DNA of 22,677 nt. Origin: JAWLDB01 sp041686915 (lineage in GTDB: Bacteria > Bacillota > UBA994 > UBA5500). Position 1 is the first letter of the stretch. Each line of letters begins with the position of its first letter. This document shows, one piece after another, positions 22,673 to 22,677 of this stretch. The notes below the pieces were generated by a model that did no database searches, was not told the origin of the DNA, and worked only from the letters and a program-made list of their open reading frames with translations. Made by a program: the position numbers and the translations under genes. The stretch covers positions 1 through 22,677 of the forward strand of contig JAWLDB010000022.1 in NCBI GenBank assembly GCA_041686915.1, read 5' to 3'.

Positions 22673-22677
22673 TCACA

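Overview
The window looks like chromosome from an anaerobic, endospore-forming Firmicute, probably a clostridial lineage near Moorella or the Desulfotomaculum group. The lineage is inferred from an alpha/beta small acid-soluble spore protein with a sigma-G-like promoter, the split P-protein (GcvPA/GcvPB) of the glycine cleavage system, AGGAGG-type ribosome sites, frequent TTG and GTG starts, and moderate GC. No rRNA, tRNA, CRISPR array, transposase or phage gene was seen.

Region 1 (1-4515, + strand) is the end of a glycine-cleavage operon: the 3' part of gcvPA, gcvPB (4-base overlap), lpdA (L-protein) and lplA (lipoate-protein ligase), closed by a strong terminator. The genes form one unit: the P-protein decarboxylates glycine, LplA can lipoylate the H-protein (not in this window), and L-protein reoxidises its lipoyl arm. 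Region 2 (4516-7440) has a two-domain GNAT acetyltransferase on the + strand, convergent with a metal-dependent amidohydrolase on the - strand. Region 3 (7443-10157, - strand) has a membrane-anchored coiled-coil protein of unknown function and a Na+/H+ antiporter with a C-terminal universal-stress domain. The antiporter has its own extended -10 promoter and a structured leader containing a terminator-like hairpin.

Region 4 (10158-20667, - strand) is the most unusual part: an apparent eight-gene operon for an FtsX/MacB/LolCDE-type ABC transporter. Transcription order is A3, B3, ATPase, A2, B2, A1, B1, then a polytopic membrane protein. Three paralogous pairs of 4-TM permeases share one ATPase. 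Each A-B junction has the same 8-base overlap. Each B subunit carries an extra predicted cytoplasmic C-terminal domain with a barrel-sandwich-like pattern and three invariant cysteines. No two-component system or substrate gene is adjacent, so the substrate is unknown.

Region 5 (20668-22677, + strand) has a divergently transcribed CNNM/CorC-type (DUF21-CBS) membrane protein, then the spore protein gene with its terminator, and a possible promoter for the next gene at the window edge. All functional calls come from reading the sequence; no database search was run.
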